DNA of 64,000 nt from Amycolatopsis sp. NBC_01488 (GTDB taxonomy: Bacteria > Actinomycetota > Actinomycetes > Mycobacteriales > Pseudonocardiaceae), in contig NZ_CP109434.1 in the NCBI RefSeq assembly GCF_036227105.1, forward strand, positions 8,404,501 to 8,468,500, read 5' to 3'. Positions within the stretch are counted from its first letter, which is position 1. Every line of letters starts with the position of its first letter. Below, in pieces: positions 40,087 to 49,148 of the stretch. Under the pieces are notes generated by a model that saw only the letters and a list, made by a program, of their open reading frames with translations, was not told where the DNA came from and did no database searches. Made by a program: the position numbers and the translations under genes.

Positions 40087-40938
40087 TCAGTCGTCGAGGA
40101 AGAGCGTGATCTGAGCGGTGAACTCGTCGATGTGCTGGAACAGGAAGGCGTGCCCGGCGTCGCTGTAGAGAACCAGCGTGGAATCCGGGACCTGCTCGAC
40201 CGCCTTGGAGGAAGCGACGGCGGGGATCATCACGTCGTGGAGCCCGTTGGCGTACAGGACCGGCTGGGTGATCGCCTGAAGCTCGGACTTCAACTGCTCC
40301 CATTCGACGGCCAGGAGCCGGCCCACCGCGGCGAGCTGACCCTGGGCGGCGTCCTCGGTCACCGCGGGGCCGCCCGCCGCCAGGCGCTTGCCGACCTTCG
40401 CCAGATGCTCGAGTCCGGCGGCGCGGGCCCCTTCGGTCTCGGGGTAGAAGAGGTAGAGCAGGTCGTCGGCGTCCGCGTCCGGCTTGGCCATGATCGTGAG
40501 CACCCGCTCGCTCATCTCCGGGGTGCCCGGCGCGACACCCGGCCCGCTGCTGCCCGCCACGACGACCTTGCGCACGAGACCGGGCCGGCGGAGCGCGACC
40601 AGCTGCGCCACGATGCCCCCGAGCGACCAGCCGAGCAGGTCCACCTGGGACAGGCCCAAGGCTTCGATGAACTCGATCGCGCCGTCGGCGAAGCCCTCGG
40701 CGGTGTCACGTGGCTCGCCGCCGGTGTACCCGATGCCGATGTTGTCGAACAGGATGACGTCGCGGTCCGCGGCGAGCCGGTCGACGAACTCCGGGTCCCA
40801 CCAGTCGATGGTGCCGCGAAACCGCATCAGCAGGACCAGCGGCACGCCACCCCGCGGGCCGGTGCGGCGGTAGGTGAACACCGCGGAGGGACCCGCGGCG
40901 GCGTGGTTCTCGAGGGTGTCAGCCAGGTACGTCGTCAT
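40087..40938 (-). CDS. Alpha/beta hydrolase
   Basis: The 283-residue protein is a paralogue of the downstream gene: VPLVLLMRFRGTIDWWDPEF, VILFDNIGIGYTGG, GWSLGGIVAQ (Ser), NGLHDVMIP (Asp) and DAGHAFLFQ (His). A 14-bp palindrome 8 bp upstream of its start matches sites near the TetR and quinone reductase genes. The pair probably arose by duplication and is under the same repressor. Confidence 0.88.
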   Translation of the reverse strand: MTTYLADTLENHAAAGPSAVFTYRRTGPRGGVPLVLLMRFRGTIDWWDPEFVDRLAADRDVILFDNIGIGYTGGEPRDTAEGFADGAIEFIEALGLSQVDLLGWSLGGIVAQLVALRRPGLVRKVVVAGSSGPGVAPGTPEMSERVLTIMAKPDADADDLLYLFYPETEGARAAGLEHLAKVGKRLAAGGPAVTEDAAQGQLAAVGRLLAVEWEQLKSELQAITQPVLYANGLHDVMIPAVASSKAVEQVPDSTLVLYSDAGHAFLFQHIDEFTAQITLFLDD

Positions 40939-40945
40939 GCTTCAT

Positions 40946-40959
40946 ATTATGACCATAAT
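40946..40959. promoter_or_regulatory. TetR operator, hydrolase promoter copy
   Basis: ATTATG-AC-CATAAT is perfectly symmetric and lies 8 bp upstream of the start of the hydrolase pair. The same half-site occurs near the TetR (41625-41638) and quinone reductase (41687-41700) starts. Confidence 0.65.
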
Positions 40960-41000
40960 TCTATGAGTGATGCAAGCGACAGCCGTGTGACCGGCGGCCC

Positions 41001-41588
41001 TCAGCCCTCGGCCGCGGCGTCCAGCACGGTCAGCGCGTTGCGGATCCCCTGCTCCAGGATGTCGTCGGACAGCTGCCGGTCGGCCAGGGCTCGAGCGAGC
41101 TGGAGGGTCCCGACCATCGAGGCATAAATGCTCAGCGTCCTGGTGCGCGCCGACCGCGGATCCCGCGGCGCCAAGCGAGCGGCGATGTCGTCGATGACGG
41201 CCAGCACGCTGCCGGTGTAGGCCCCCTTCGTCGGATCGGCGCAGCGGCTGATCTCGTCCAGCAGCGCGGCGGACGGGCAGCCGTCTTCGGGGTTGTCGCG
41301 GTGTTCGGGCGAGAGGTACGTGCGTACCATCTGCTCGACGCCGTCACGGCCGGGCGGGAACGAGGTGAGCCACTCGCGCTGGCCGCGCAGCTGCTCGGAA
41401 ACCGCGGTGGCGACCAGGTCTTCCTTGGATTCGAAGTGGGCGTAGAAGGCGCCGTTGGTCAAGCCCGCGTCCTTCATGAGCGTGGCGACCCCGGACCCGT
41501 CGATCCCGTCGCGCTTGAGCCGGCGCCCGGCCGTCTCGATGATCCGCTGCCGCGTCGCCTGCTTGTGCTCTTTCGCGTACCGCACCAC
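41001..41588 (-). CDS. TetR/AcrR family repressor
   Basis: GGAGG followed by GTG 41588 at 5 bp gives 195 residues; GTG 41585 and GTG 41600 are alternatives. The TetR domain is TRQRIIETAGRRLKRDGIDG then VATLMKDAGLTNGAFYAHFE and SKEDLVATA. The C-terminus resembles the AcrR ligand domain. It sits between the hydrolase pair and the quinone reductase, with a similar operator at each promoter, so it should control all three units. Confidence 0.9.
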   Translation of the reverse strand: MVRYAKEHKQATRQRIIETAGRRLKRDGIDGSGVATLMKDAGLTNGAFYAHFESKEDLVATAVSEQLRGQREWLTSFPPGRDGVEQMVRTYLSPEHRDNPEDGCPSAALLDEISRCADPTKGAYTGSVLAVIDDIAARLAPRDPRSARTRTLSIYASMVGTLQLARALADRQLSDDILEQGIRNALTVLDAAAEG

Positions 41589-41624
41589 GCGTGCCTCCAC
41601 TCACCGGACCGATGCCCTCATGTT

Positions 41625-41638
41625 AGTACGGTCATAAT
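41625..41638. promoter_or_regulatory. TetR operator, degenerate copy at its own promoter
   Basis: CATAAT (41633-41638) is intact; the left half is AGTACG against ATTATG (three of six bases kept). It lies 37 bp from the TetR start. Weak autoregulation is inferred. Confidence 0.4.
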
Positions 41639-41686
41639 CCAAGTTCGGCCACACCCTTGCACTCGGACTCACCCAGACCATATTGT

Positions 41687-41700
41687 AGTATGAACATAAT
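41687..41700. promoter_or_regulatory. TetR operator, quinone reductase promoter copy
   Basis: AGTATG-AA-CATAAT differs from the perfect site by one base and ends 18 bp before the reductase start at 41719. Confidence 0.6.
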
Positions 41701-41718
41701 CTAAAGGTTGGTGCTGAC

Positions 41719-42744
41719 ATGAAGGCGTTCATCGTCGATCGCTACGGAAAGAACGGCAACGAACTCCGGGCCGGCGACGCGCCGGAGCCCACCATCGGCG
41801 ACCACGACGTGCTGGTCGAGATCCACGCCGCCGGCGTCAACGCCCTCGATGCGAAGATCCGGAACGGGGAGTTCAAGCTGTTCCTCCCCTACCGGCCGCC
41901 GTTCGTCCTGGGCAACGACGTCGCCGGCGTCGTGACCCGTGTCGGAGCCCGGGTGCGCGAGTTCAAGCCCGGCGACGAGGTCTACGCGCGCCCGGACAAG
42001 GACCGGATCGGCACCTTCGCGGAGTTCATCGCCGTCCACGAAAACGACCTGGCCCTGAAGCCGAAGCGGCTGACGATGGAGGAAGCCGCTTCCGTACCGC
42101 TCGTCGGCTTGACCGCCTGGCAGGCGCTGATCGAACTCGCGCACTTGCGAAAGGGGCAGAAGGTCTTCATCCAGGCGGGTTCCGGCGGGGTGGGGACGTT
42201 CGCGATCCAGCTGGCGAAGCACCTCGGCGCGACCGTCGCCACGACCACGAGCACCGCGAACGTGGCCCTGGTCGAGCGCCTCGGCGCAGACATCGTGCTC
42301 GACTACCGCACGGACGACTTCGAAGACGTCCTGCACGACTACGACGTGGTCCTGCACAGCCTGGACAACGAGGCGCTCAAGAAGTCCCTGCGGGTGCTGA
42401 AGCCCGGCGGCAAGCTGATCTCCCTCTCCGGCCCGCCCGACCCGGACTTCGCGCGGGCAATGGGAAAGCCGTGGATCCTGCGCCCGGCGACGCGCGTGCT
42501 GAGCCACGGAACACGCACCGCGGCCAAGCGCCGTCAGGTCGGCTATTCGTTCCTCTTCATGCGAGCCAGCGGGCCCCAGCTGCGCGAGATCACCTCCCTC
42601 GTCGACGCCGGCGTCATCGAGCCGGTCGTGGACCGCGTTTTCCCCTTCGACTCGACCAACGAAGCCCTGGCCTACGTCGACGAGGGACACGCCAAGGGCA
42701 AGGTCGTCGTCACGGTCCGGCCCACCGAGAAGGACATTTCCTGA
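41719..42744 (+). CDS. MDR/quinone oxidoreductase-type NADP-dependent dehydrogenase
   Basis: AAAGG precedes ATG 41719; the product has 341 residues. It has KAFIVDRYGKNGNELRAGDA, AAGVNALDAKIRNGE, LGNDVAGVVTRVG, FIQAGSGGVGTFAIQLAKHL (NADP) and LVGLTAWQALIE. It lacks structural zinc cysteines, as in quinone/enone reductases. With the neighbouring hydrolases under one TetR it probably serves detoxification or breakdown of a foreign compound. Confidence 0.9.
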   Translation: MKAFIVDRYGKNGNELRAGDAPEPTIGDHDVLVEIHAAGVNALDAKIRNGEFKLFLPYRPPFVLGNDVAGVVTRVGARVREFKPGDEVYARPDKDRIGTFAEFIAVHENDLALKPKRLTMEEAASVPLVGLTAWQALIELAHLRKGQKVFIQAGSGGVGTFAIQLAKHLGATVATTTSTANVALVERLGADIVLDYRTDDFEDVLHDYDVVLHSLDNEALKKSLRVLKPGGKLISLSGPPDPDFARAMGKPWILRPATRVLSHGTRTAAKRRQVGYSFLFMRASGPQLREITSLVDAGVIEPVVDRVFPFDSTNEALAYVDEGHAKGKVVVTVRPTEKDIS

Positions 42745-42774
42745 CCACCGGCCACCGAGACACCAAGGCCCCCC

Positions 42775-43023
42775 ATGACCGAACTGAACGCGGACACGGC
42801 CCGGCGCGCGATCGTGGACCACACCCGGCGCCTGGCGGAAGCGGCCGCCGCCGGACCTGACGCCACCGTGCCGACCGCCCCGAAGTGGATCATCGCCGAC
42901 CTCGTCGCGCACGTGGGCCAGACCCAGCACTGGGTCGCGGAGATCATCGAGCGGCGGGTCACCGACCCCACCCGGCTGCCCACGGAGATGGCCGTGCTCC
43001 CCACGGATTCCCGCGAGGGCTAA
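42775..43023 (+). pseudogene. Truncated maleylpyruvate isomerase/DinB-like protein
   Basis: ATG 42775 opens 82 residues that match the start of the mycothiol-dependent maleylpyruvate isomerase-like family: AIVDHTRRLAEAAAAGPDAT, WIIADLVAHVGQTQHWVAEI and RLPTEMAVLPTDSREG. Family members run to roughly 200 residues; here a TAA comes at 43021, exactly where the convergent SWIM gene ends (stops share bases). The C-terminal half is missing. A short functional form cannot be excluded. Confidence 0.6.
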
Positions 43024-43751
43024 GTGCCGTGCTCTCCGGCGAGCGCCCGATACGCCGGGCGGAGCAACTCGGCGACGTCTTCGCTGCCCGCCGTGATCGC
43101 GAACGGCGGGGCCTGGTCCAGGACCGCGTCGAACGTCGTCCGAGGGCCGGGCAACGGCGCCGCGCCGTCCAGGCCCGGGGCCCGACCGCCGTCGAAGAAG
43201 GTGTCCATGACGTCGGTCAGGGCCGGAGACCGGTCGTCGGGATCGAGCGGCTCGGCGGAGACGAGCCGGTTCTTCAGCTCCTCGAGCAGCGTTTCGCGGT
43301 CCCGGCCGCGCAGGGCGAGGACGGTGAACGGATCGTCGGCGACCCGCGCCACGAGTGCGGAGAACACGGCGTTCAAGTGGCCGCACGGCACCTCGACGGC
43401 CGGGCAGGTGCAGTCCAGTGACACCTCCCGCGCCGACGACGGGAACACCGGCAGCCGGACCGCCTTGAAGATCTGCTCGACGTCACGGGGCAGCTCGCCG
43501 CTGAGCAGCAGGACCGTGGTCGACGCTTTCGCCGCGAGCGCGTGGGTGATCGCCGCCCAGTCCGATTTCCCGAACGCCGTCAAGCCGATTCGCACCTGGT
43601 AAGGGCGGCCGTCCCGCACCTCGGCGTCGACACGTCCGGCGCCGACCTCCAAGGACACGACGCGCCCCTGGCCCTTCGCGGGCAGGAGGACGCCGATCGC
43701 CGTCAACGCCCGGATGAACCGGGTTGCCCACCACGGGAGTGGCTCAGTCAT
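43020..43751 (-). CDS. SWIM zinc-finger protein
   Basis: The 243-residue protein has a SWIM motif, CTCPAVEVPCGHLNAVF (CxCx6CxH), at about residues 113-130, preceded by a beta-rich region. SWIM proteins of this type are almost always paired with SNF2 helicases. The gene's start overlaps the helicase stop by 8 bp, so translation is coupled. It likely guides the helicase to DNA, RNA or a protein partner. Confidence 0.92.
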   Translation of the reverse strand: MTEPLPWWATRFIRALTAIGVLLPAKGQGRVVSLEVGAGRVDAEVRDGRPYQVRIGLTAFGKSDWAAITHALAAKASTTVLLLSGELPRDVEQIFKAVRLPVFPSSAREVSLDCTCPAVEVPCGHLNAVFSALVARVADDPFTVLALRGRDRETLLEELKNRLVSAEPLDPDDRSPALTDVMDTFFDGGRAPGLDGAAPLPGPRTTFDAVLDQAPPFAITAGSEDVAELLRPAYRALAGEHGT

Positions 43752-46700
43752 CGATCGCCTCCTCCGCCAGGGTGAGCACCCCGCGCAGCGCGTCCGTGGA
43801 CAGTTCGGTGAGCCAGCTTTCGCCCTCGCCGACGACCATTCCCGCGAGCGCGCGCTTCCTGGTGATCAGGGTGTCGATGCGGTCCTCGATGGTGCCCGGG
43901 CAGACGAACTTCCGGACCTGGACGGTGCGTCGCTGCCCGATCCGGAACGCCCGGTCGGTGGCCTGGTTCTCCACGGCCGGGTTCCACCAGCGGTCCAGGT
44001 GCAGGACCTGGCCGGCCGCGGTCAGCGTGAGCCCGGAGCCGCCGGCTTTGAGCGAGAGCAAGAGGATTCGCGGCCCGTCGCCGGCTTGGAAGCGTTCCAC
44101 GATCGCGTCCCGCGCCCCTTTTGCCAAGCCGCCGTGCAAGAACGCGACTTCGGTGCCGAGCCGGTCGGACAGGTGGGGCACGAGCAGGTGGCCGAACTCG
44201 GTGTACTGGGTGAAGCACAGCACCCGATCGCCCGACGCCAGGATTTCCGCCAGGATCTCTTCGAGGCGGCTGACCTTGCCGGAGCGGTGCCCGATCGGGG
44301 AGCCGTCGTGCAGCAGGTGCGCGGGGTGGTTGCAGACCTGCTTGAGCTTCGTGATCGCGGCCAGGATGTTGCCGCGGCGCTTGATGCCCTGGCTGTTCTC
44401 GATCTTCTTCATCATCTCGTCGACGATCGCGCGGTAGAGCGTGCCCTGTTCGCGGGTGAGCCGGTACTCCTGCCGGATTTCGAGCTTTTCCGGCAGCTCG
44501 GGGACGATCGCGGGATCCGTCTTCACCCGGCGCAGCAGGTACGGCTGCGTGAGGCGGCGCAGAGCGGCGGCCGTGGCGGTGTCGCCGCTGCGCTCGATCG
44601 GGGCCGCGAACCGTTGCCGGAACTCGAACCTGCTGCCGAGCAGCCCAGGGTTGAGCACGTCCAGCACCGACCACAGGTCCGCCAGCCGGTTTTCCACCGG
44701 GGTGCCGGTCAGCGCGAGCCGGTGCCCGGCCGGGAACCGCCGCACCGCCTTGGCCGTCGCGGTGTCGGCGTTCTTGATCGCGTGCGCTTCGTCGAGCACC
44801 AGGCGTCGCCACGCGAACTTCTCGAGCTCGCCGGCGTCCCGGGCGGCGGTGGCGTAGGTCGTGACGACGAGGTCGGCCGCGGCGACCTGCTCGGCGAGCG
44901 CGTCTCCGTGCGCGCGGGCGCTGCCGTGGTGGGCGTGGACACGCAGGCCCGGGGCGAAGTTCGCCGCCTCGCGCTGCCACATGCCGACCAGCGACATCGG
45001 GCACAGCACCAACGTCGGCCGACGATCGCCGGCTGCCCGCTCGAGCACCTCGAGCGCCAGCGTCTGGACCGTCTTGCCGAGGCCCATGTCGTCGGCCAGG
45101 CACGCCCCGAGTCCCAGCGCCGACATGAACGCCAGCCAGGCGACGCCCCGCTGCTGGTAGGGGCGCAGCGTGGCCCGGAACGACGGCGGCAGCTCGACCG
45201 GCCGCAGTGCCTGGTGGACCCGCCCGGCCAGGACGTCCCCGACCCAGCCGTCGGCGCGGACGTCGGTGACCGGAAGCGGCGCCTCCCGCGCGAGGTGGAC
45301 CAGCTCCAGCAGCTCGGCCGCGGTGGGGCGCTGAGCCTGCCGGTACGGGTCGCGGCGCAGGAACTCGAGACCGGCGCGGAGCCGGTCGGCGTCGACGCTG
45401 ATCCACCGGCCCCGCAGCCGCACCAGCGGTGTCTTCGCCGCGACGAGCCTGGCCAGCTGCTCCTCGCCGATTTCGTCGTCGCCGACCGCGAGCGACCAGC
45501 GGAACCCGGCCAGCTCGTCGCGGCCGACCCGGCTGCGGGCGACGACCTGCTCCGACGGCGTGCTGCGAACGGAGAGCCGCAGCCCGAGCCGGCGCCTGCC
45601 GTCCCAGGTGGCCGGAAGCTGCACTTCGAACCCGGCCTCGATCAGCCGATTCGCACCGGAGGTGAGGAAGTGTTCGGCTTCCGCCACGGTCAGGTCGTAC
45701 TCGGACGGCTGGGTCCTGCGCAACGCCGGCGCCAGCATCGGTTCCACCAGCGCGGCCCGGCCCAGTTCGGCGACGAACAGCCCCTTCGGGTCCCTGACCA
45801 GCCCGGTCGCCTCGCCCGACCAGATCTGTCCCGCCGACAGCAGCAAGCTCGGGTCGGCCGTCGCCCGCAGGAGGAACTGCAGCTGCCACTTGGTGCCGTC
45901 GCCGGTCTGATCGTCGGGATCGTCCGCGTCCGGCTGGCGGAGGGTGCCGACTTCGGCCAGCCGGAAGCACGCCCGGCCGTCGACGACGTCGGTGTCGGCG
46001 ACCTCGTCCCACTTCGCGACGGCGTCGGCCAGCACCCCGAGCTCACCCAGCGGCAGCTCGACGCGGGAAACGCCGCCCTGCAACGCGGCCAGCCACACCC
46101 CGGCCGCGCCCCGGCCCCCGCGCAGGTCGACGGGCGGCTCCGCCCGCACCAGCCGGTCGCGGACCGCCGCGTCGACCAGGGTGTGGAGGGCATCGGTGAC
46201 GAGCGCGCGCGGCGACGCCCCGGTGAGCGGCGCGATCTGCTCGGCCCGCCCGACCGGCGGCATGGCCGCCGCCAGTGCGTCGAACGCGACGAAATCCACG
46301 CCCTGGAGCACCGGGCGCCACCGGGCCTCCGCCGCGTCGCCGTGGCGGACCAGCGTCGGCAGCACCCGCCCGCGCCGCACGAGATCCGCCGCCAGACGGG
46401 CGACCGCCCGCAGGTAGGTGACCGAAGCGCCGTAGGAGGCCGAGTCGTCGAGGTCGTCCAGCTCGCTCGCGTCCACGATCAAGGCGGGTACCGACCAGGG
46501 CCGCAACGACGCCACCCGCCGTTTACCGCCTGCCGTCGCCTCGGAGGAGGCGAGCGGCCGGTTCGCCCGCGACGGCAGCAGCACCGTCGCCGACGTGGGC
46601 TTGCCGGGATGCAGCGCAGTCAGGTTCGCGCTGGAGACCGCGAACGGATGCGGAAGCGCGATCCGCACCGAACGACTCGACGTGCCGGCCGGGCCGCCGT

Positions 46701-46752
46701 CGCGCTCCGCCCACAGCAGCAGGCCCCGGCCCGGAGACCACAGAGCGTGCAC
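43744..46752 (-). CDS. SNF2-family DEAD/DEAH helicase
   Basis: From GTG 46752 the product has 1002 residues; a TTG at 46761 behind GAAGGAG is an alternative. After an N-terminal ~480-residue DUF3670-like region come the SNF2 motifs: LADDMGLGKTVQTL (Walker A), LDEAHAIKN (DEAH), LALTGTPVENRLADLWSVLD, VLCFTQYTEF, LSLKAGGSGLTLTAAGQVLH, DRWWNPAVENQATDRAFRIG. It is an ATP-driven translocase, probably in DNA repair or RNA polymerase recycling, acting with the coupled SWIM protein. Confidence 0.93.
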   Translation of the reverse strand: MHALWSPGRGLLLWAERDGGPAGTSSRSVRIALPHPFAVSSANLTALHPGKPTSATVLLPSRANRPLASSEATAGGKRRVASLRPWSVPALIVDASELDDLDDSASYGASVTYLRAVARLAADLVRRGRVLPTLVRHGDAAEARWRPVLQGVDFVAFDALAAAMPPVGRAEQIAPLTGASPRALVTDALHTLVDAAVRDRLVRAEPPVDLRGGRGAAGVWLAALQGGVSRVELPLGELGVLADAVAKWDEVADTDVVDGRACFRLAEVGTLRQPDADDPDDQTGDGTKWQLQFLLRATADPSLLLSAGQIWSGEATGLVRDPKGLFVAELGRAALVEPMLAPALRRTQPSEYDLTVAEAEHFLTSGANRLIEAGFEVQLPATWDGRRRLGLRLSVRSTPSEQVVARSRVGRDELAGFRWSLAVGDDEIGEEQLARLVAAKTPLVRLRGRWISVDADRLRAGLEFLRRDPYRQAQRPTAAELLELVHLAREAPLPVTDVRADGWVGDVLAGRVHQALRPVELPPSFRATLRPYQQRGVAWLAFMSALGLGACLADDMGLGKTVQTLALEVLERAAGDRRPTLVLCPMSLVGMWQREAANFAPGLRVHAHHGSARAHGDALAEQVAAADLVVTTYATAARDAGELEKFAWRRLVLDEAHAIKNADTATAKAVRRFPAGHRLALTGTPVENRLADLWSVLDVLNPGLLGSRFEFRQRFAAPIERSGDTATAAALRRLTQPYLLRRVKTDPAIVPELPEKLEIRQEYRLTREQGTLYRAIVDEMMKKIENSQGIKRRGNILAAITKLKQVCNHPAHLLHDGSPIGHRSGKVSRLEEILAEILASGDRVLCFTQYTEFGHLLVPHLSDRLGTEVAFLHGGLAKGARDAIVERFQAGDGPRILLLSLKAGGSGLTLTAAGQVLHLDRWWNPAVENQATDRAFRIGQRRTVQVRKFVCPGTIEDRIDTLITRKRALAGMVVGEGESWLTELSTDALRGVLTLAEEAIDD

Positions 46753-46908
46753 CAAGGGCAAGGTCCGAGGCTCCTTCGTCCGATCCGGGCTCCCCGCAGA
46801 TCGTCGCACGGCCGACATCGACGTCGTCGCCCGAGGCACCACGACCGGCTCCGTCAGAACCTCGACCGACTCGACACCCGGACTGCATCGCTGCCGCGCC
46901 GCTCGGAC

Positions 46909-48462
46909 CTATTCCGGTTGCGCGAGGGCGGCCGTGGTGCCGAGCACTCGGGTGAGCGCATCGGCGAGCGGTGTTCCGGACGCCGAGTGCCAGCCGACGA
47001 TGAGGTCGGGGCGCAGGAGCAGCGCACCGTCGGTGCCCAGGCACGCCTCGGTGAGCCAGCCCTGGTGCGAGACCGTGACCAGACGCAGCCCGAGACGATC
47101 CGCTTCGGCGATCCAGTATCCGTTGTCCGGCCCGGTGACCAGAGTCAGGCCGGGGCCGGCCAGGTCCACAGTGGACGTCTGCGCGTCGAGCCAGGCGTGG
47201 GGCACGCGCGTGCCGGGACGGGCCGCCGGGGCGTAGTGGTCGACGGGCGCGGGGCCGCGGCCGTCGGGTACGAACGCGCCTTCGGCGTACTGCGTGCCGA
47301 ACATCGTGGCCATCGGGTCGCCGGGCAGGCCGTCGCCCTTGGTGTAGGCGGAGAGCATTTCGCCGACGTGCCCGCGAACGGTGCTGGAGGCTTCGGCGAC
47401 CGCGTAGCCGGCCGGGTGGCGTTCCGCGTGGTAGGTGTCGAGCAGGGCGGGCGCGGCCTCGCCGGCCAGCACGGCAGCGAGTTTCCAGGCGAGGTTGGCC
47501 GCGTCGGCGATGGCGGTGTTGGCTCCGGCCGCGGCCATCGGGGGCATCACGTGCGCGGCGTCACCCGCGAGGAACACGCGGCCGTCGCGGAACCGGTCGG
47601 CCACGCGCATCGCCGATTCCCAGGACGACCGGCCGAGCAGTTCGACGTCGAGATCCGGCACGCCGAGCACGATCCGCAAGAGGTCGTGCCAGTCGCCGTC
47701 ACCGAGCGTGCCCGCCTCGGGGAAGTCGGCGGTCGAGAACAGCCACCGGTCCGTGCCGTTGACCGAGAGGAACGCGCCCGAGGCCACCGGGTTCTCGATC
47801 TGGCACAGGTTGAACGGCCGCTCCCGCGCCAACGCCGTGAGATCGGCGCGGAAGTAGAGGTCGAGGTTGTCGGCCAGGTGGCCATGGCCGCTGCAGCCGA
47901 TGCCCAGTGCGGCGCGGACCGGACTGCGCGCGCCGTCGGCGGCGATCAGGTAGTCCGCGGTCAGTTCGTACGGATCGCCGTCCGCGGGCTTGAGCAGCGC
48001 GGTCACACCGCCGTCGTCCTGGGCGAAGGACACCAGCTCGGTCCCGAGCCGCACGGACAAGCCGCGTTCCCCGGCGGCCCGGCGCAGGATCGGCTCCAGC
48101 ACGGCCTGCGGGCACAGGACGTTCGGTCCCGGGCTCAGCTCGGGCATCCTTGCCTGCTGCCCGCGGCGTTCCCGCATGGTGTCGCTCGGTTCCCGCGCGC
48201 GAGCCGCGGCCAGCGTCGGACCGGTCAGGACCTCGGTGAACGACGCCAGCGGCGCACTCGCCTCGGCGACCTCGGCCGCGAGGCCGAGCAGGCGGAACAC
48301 CTCGGTGCTGCGCGGGCTGAACCGGCGCGCCTTCGGCTGTGGCGACGCACCGGCGTGCTTGTCCACCAGCACCGGCTGGATCCCTTCGCGGTGCAGCAGC
48401 AGTGCGGACGTCAGCCCGGCGATCCCGCCGCCGCTGATCAGAACCGGAACACGGGTGGTCAT
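46909..48462 (-). CDS. FAD-dependent aromatic monooxygenase
   Basis: The 517-residue protein has all three flavoprotein hydroxylase motifs: VLISGGGIAGLTSALLLHRE (FAD), AADGARSPVRAALG (DG) and GRVFLAGDAAHVMPPMAAAG (GD), plus the thioredoxin-like C-terminal region of the phenol hydroxylase/RdmE-like group. It hydroxylates an aromatic substrate with NAD(P)H and O2. The TetR gene 68 bp away is divergent. Whether it degrades a pollutant, inactivates a drug or tailors a metabolite is not visible. Confidence 0.92.
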   Translation of the reverse strand: MTTRVPVLISGGGIAGLTSALLLHREGIQPVLVDKHAGASPQPKARRFSPRSTEVFRLLGLAAEVAEASAPLASFTEVLTGPTLAAARAREPSDTMRERRGQQARMPELSPGPNVLCPQAVLEPILRRAAGERGLSVRLGTELVSFAQDDGGVTALLKPADGDPYELTADYLIAADGARSPVRAALGIGCSGHGHLADNLDLYFRADLTALARERPFNLCQIENPVASGAFLSVNGTDRWLFSTADFPEAGTLGDGDWHDLLRIVLGVPDLDVELLGRSSWESAMRVADRFRDGRVFLAGDAAHVMPPMAAAGANTAIADAANLAWKLAAVLAGEAAPALLDTYHAERHPAGYAVAEASSTVRGHVGEMLSAYTKGDGLPGDPMATMFGTQYAEGAFVPDGRGPAPVDHYAPAARPGTRVPHAWLDAQTSTVDLAGPGLTLVTGPDNGYWIAEADRLGLRLVTVSHQGWLTEACLGTDGALLLRPDLIVGWHSASGTPLADALTRVLGTTAALAQPE

Positions 48463-48488
48463 GGGTACCCCTCGGGTTAAGTGACACG

Positions 48489-48513
48489 GTACAACTTAGT
48501 AGACTGTACAACT
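48489..48513. promoter_or_regulatory. Repeated GTACAACT boxes between monooxygenase and TetR
   Basis: GTACAACT occurs at 48489-48496 and 48506-48513, spaced by 17 bp (about 1.5 helical turns). Both lie in the 68-bp divergent gap, suggesting binding sites for the TetR protein. Confidence 0.45.
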
Positions 48514-48530
48514 AGTGGTATCGTCAAGCC

Positions 48531-49106
48531 ATGACTTCCGGGACGGGCAGGCGCGAGCGCAAGAAGGCGGCCACCCACCAAGCGCTGGCCGACGCGGCAC
48601 TGCGGCTGTTCCTCGAGCGCGGCTACGACGACGTGGGCGTCCGCGAGATCGCCGACGCCGCCGACGTGTCCACCACGACCCTGCAGAAACACTTCCCCAG
48701 CAAGGAATCCCTCGTCTTCGACCGGGACACCGACATCGAGGAGACCCTGATCGCCGCCGTGCGCGACCGCGCGCCCGGCACCTCGGTGGTGGACGCGCTG
48801 CGGAACTACACGCTGGCCCGCGTCGAGCGCGGTGCCGCCGACCAGGCGTCGGAGTTCATGACCCTCGTGCACAGCACCCCGGCGTTGGCCGACTACTGGC
48901 ACCGGATGTGGATGCGGCACGAGGACGCGCTCAGCCGCGTCGTCGCCGCCGAAACCGGTGCGCCCGAAACCGATCCCGGATGCGCCGCGCTGGCCCACTT
49001 CGCCCTGGAAACCTCGGCGCTCGCGCTCCGCGCCGAAAATCCGGCCCGCACCGTCGAAGCCGCGTTCGCCATCCTCGAACGTGGCTGGCGCGCCGCACCC
49101 CGCTGA
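48531..49106 (+). CDS. TetR family repressor
   Basis: The 191-residue protein has a TetR domain: KAATHQALADAALRLFLERG, VREIADAADVSTTTLQKHFP and SKESLVFD. The rest is a helical ligand pocket. It is divergent from the FAD monooxygenase and should repress it in the absence of inducer. A hairpin-like CCGGCGTGCCGG follows the stop at 49111-49122. Confidence 0.9.
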   Translation: MTSGTGRRERKKAATHQALADAALRLFLERGYDDVGVREIADAADVSTTTLQKHFPSKESLVFDRDTDIEETLIAAVRDRAPGTSVVDALRNYTLARVERGAADQASEFMTLVHSTPALADYWHRMWMRHEDALSRVVAAETGAPETDPGCAALAHFALETSALALRAENPARTVEAAFAILERGWRAAPR

Positions 49107-49148
49107 CGCACCGGCGTGCCGGAGGTCCGCTACCGCGCAGCTCCGGCG

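Noticed and set aside
43714..48480. Very long open plus-strand frame (1588 codons)
   Set aside because: It is antisense to the SNF2 helicase and FAD monooxygenase, rich in Arg/Gln/Val repeats, and arises from third-position GC bias of the real genes.
39194..49122. Identical CCGGCGTGCCGG palindromes after two genes (39194-39205 and 49111-49122)
   Set aside because: Two copies of a 12-bp GC palindrome are expected by chance in DNA of this composition.
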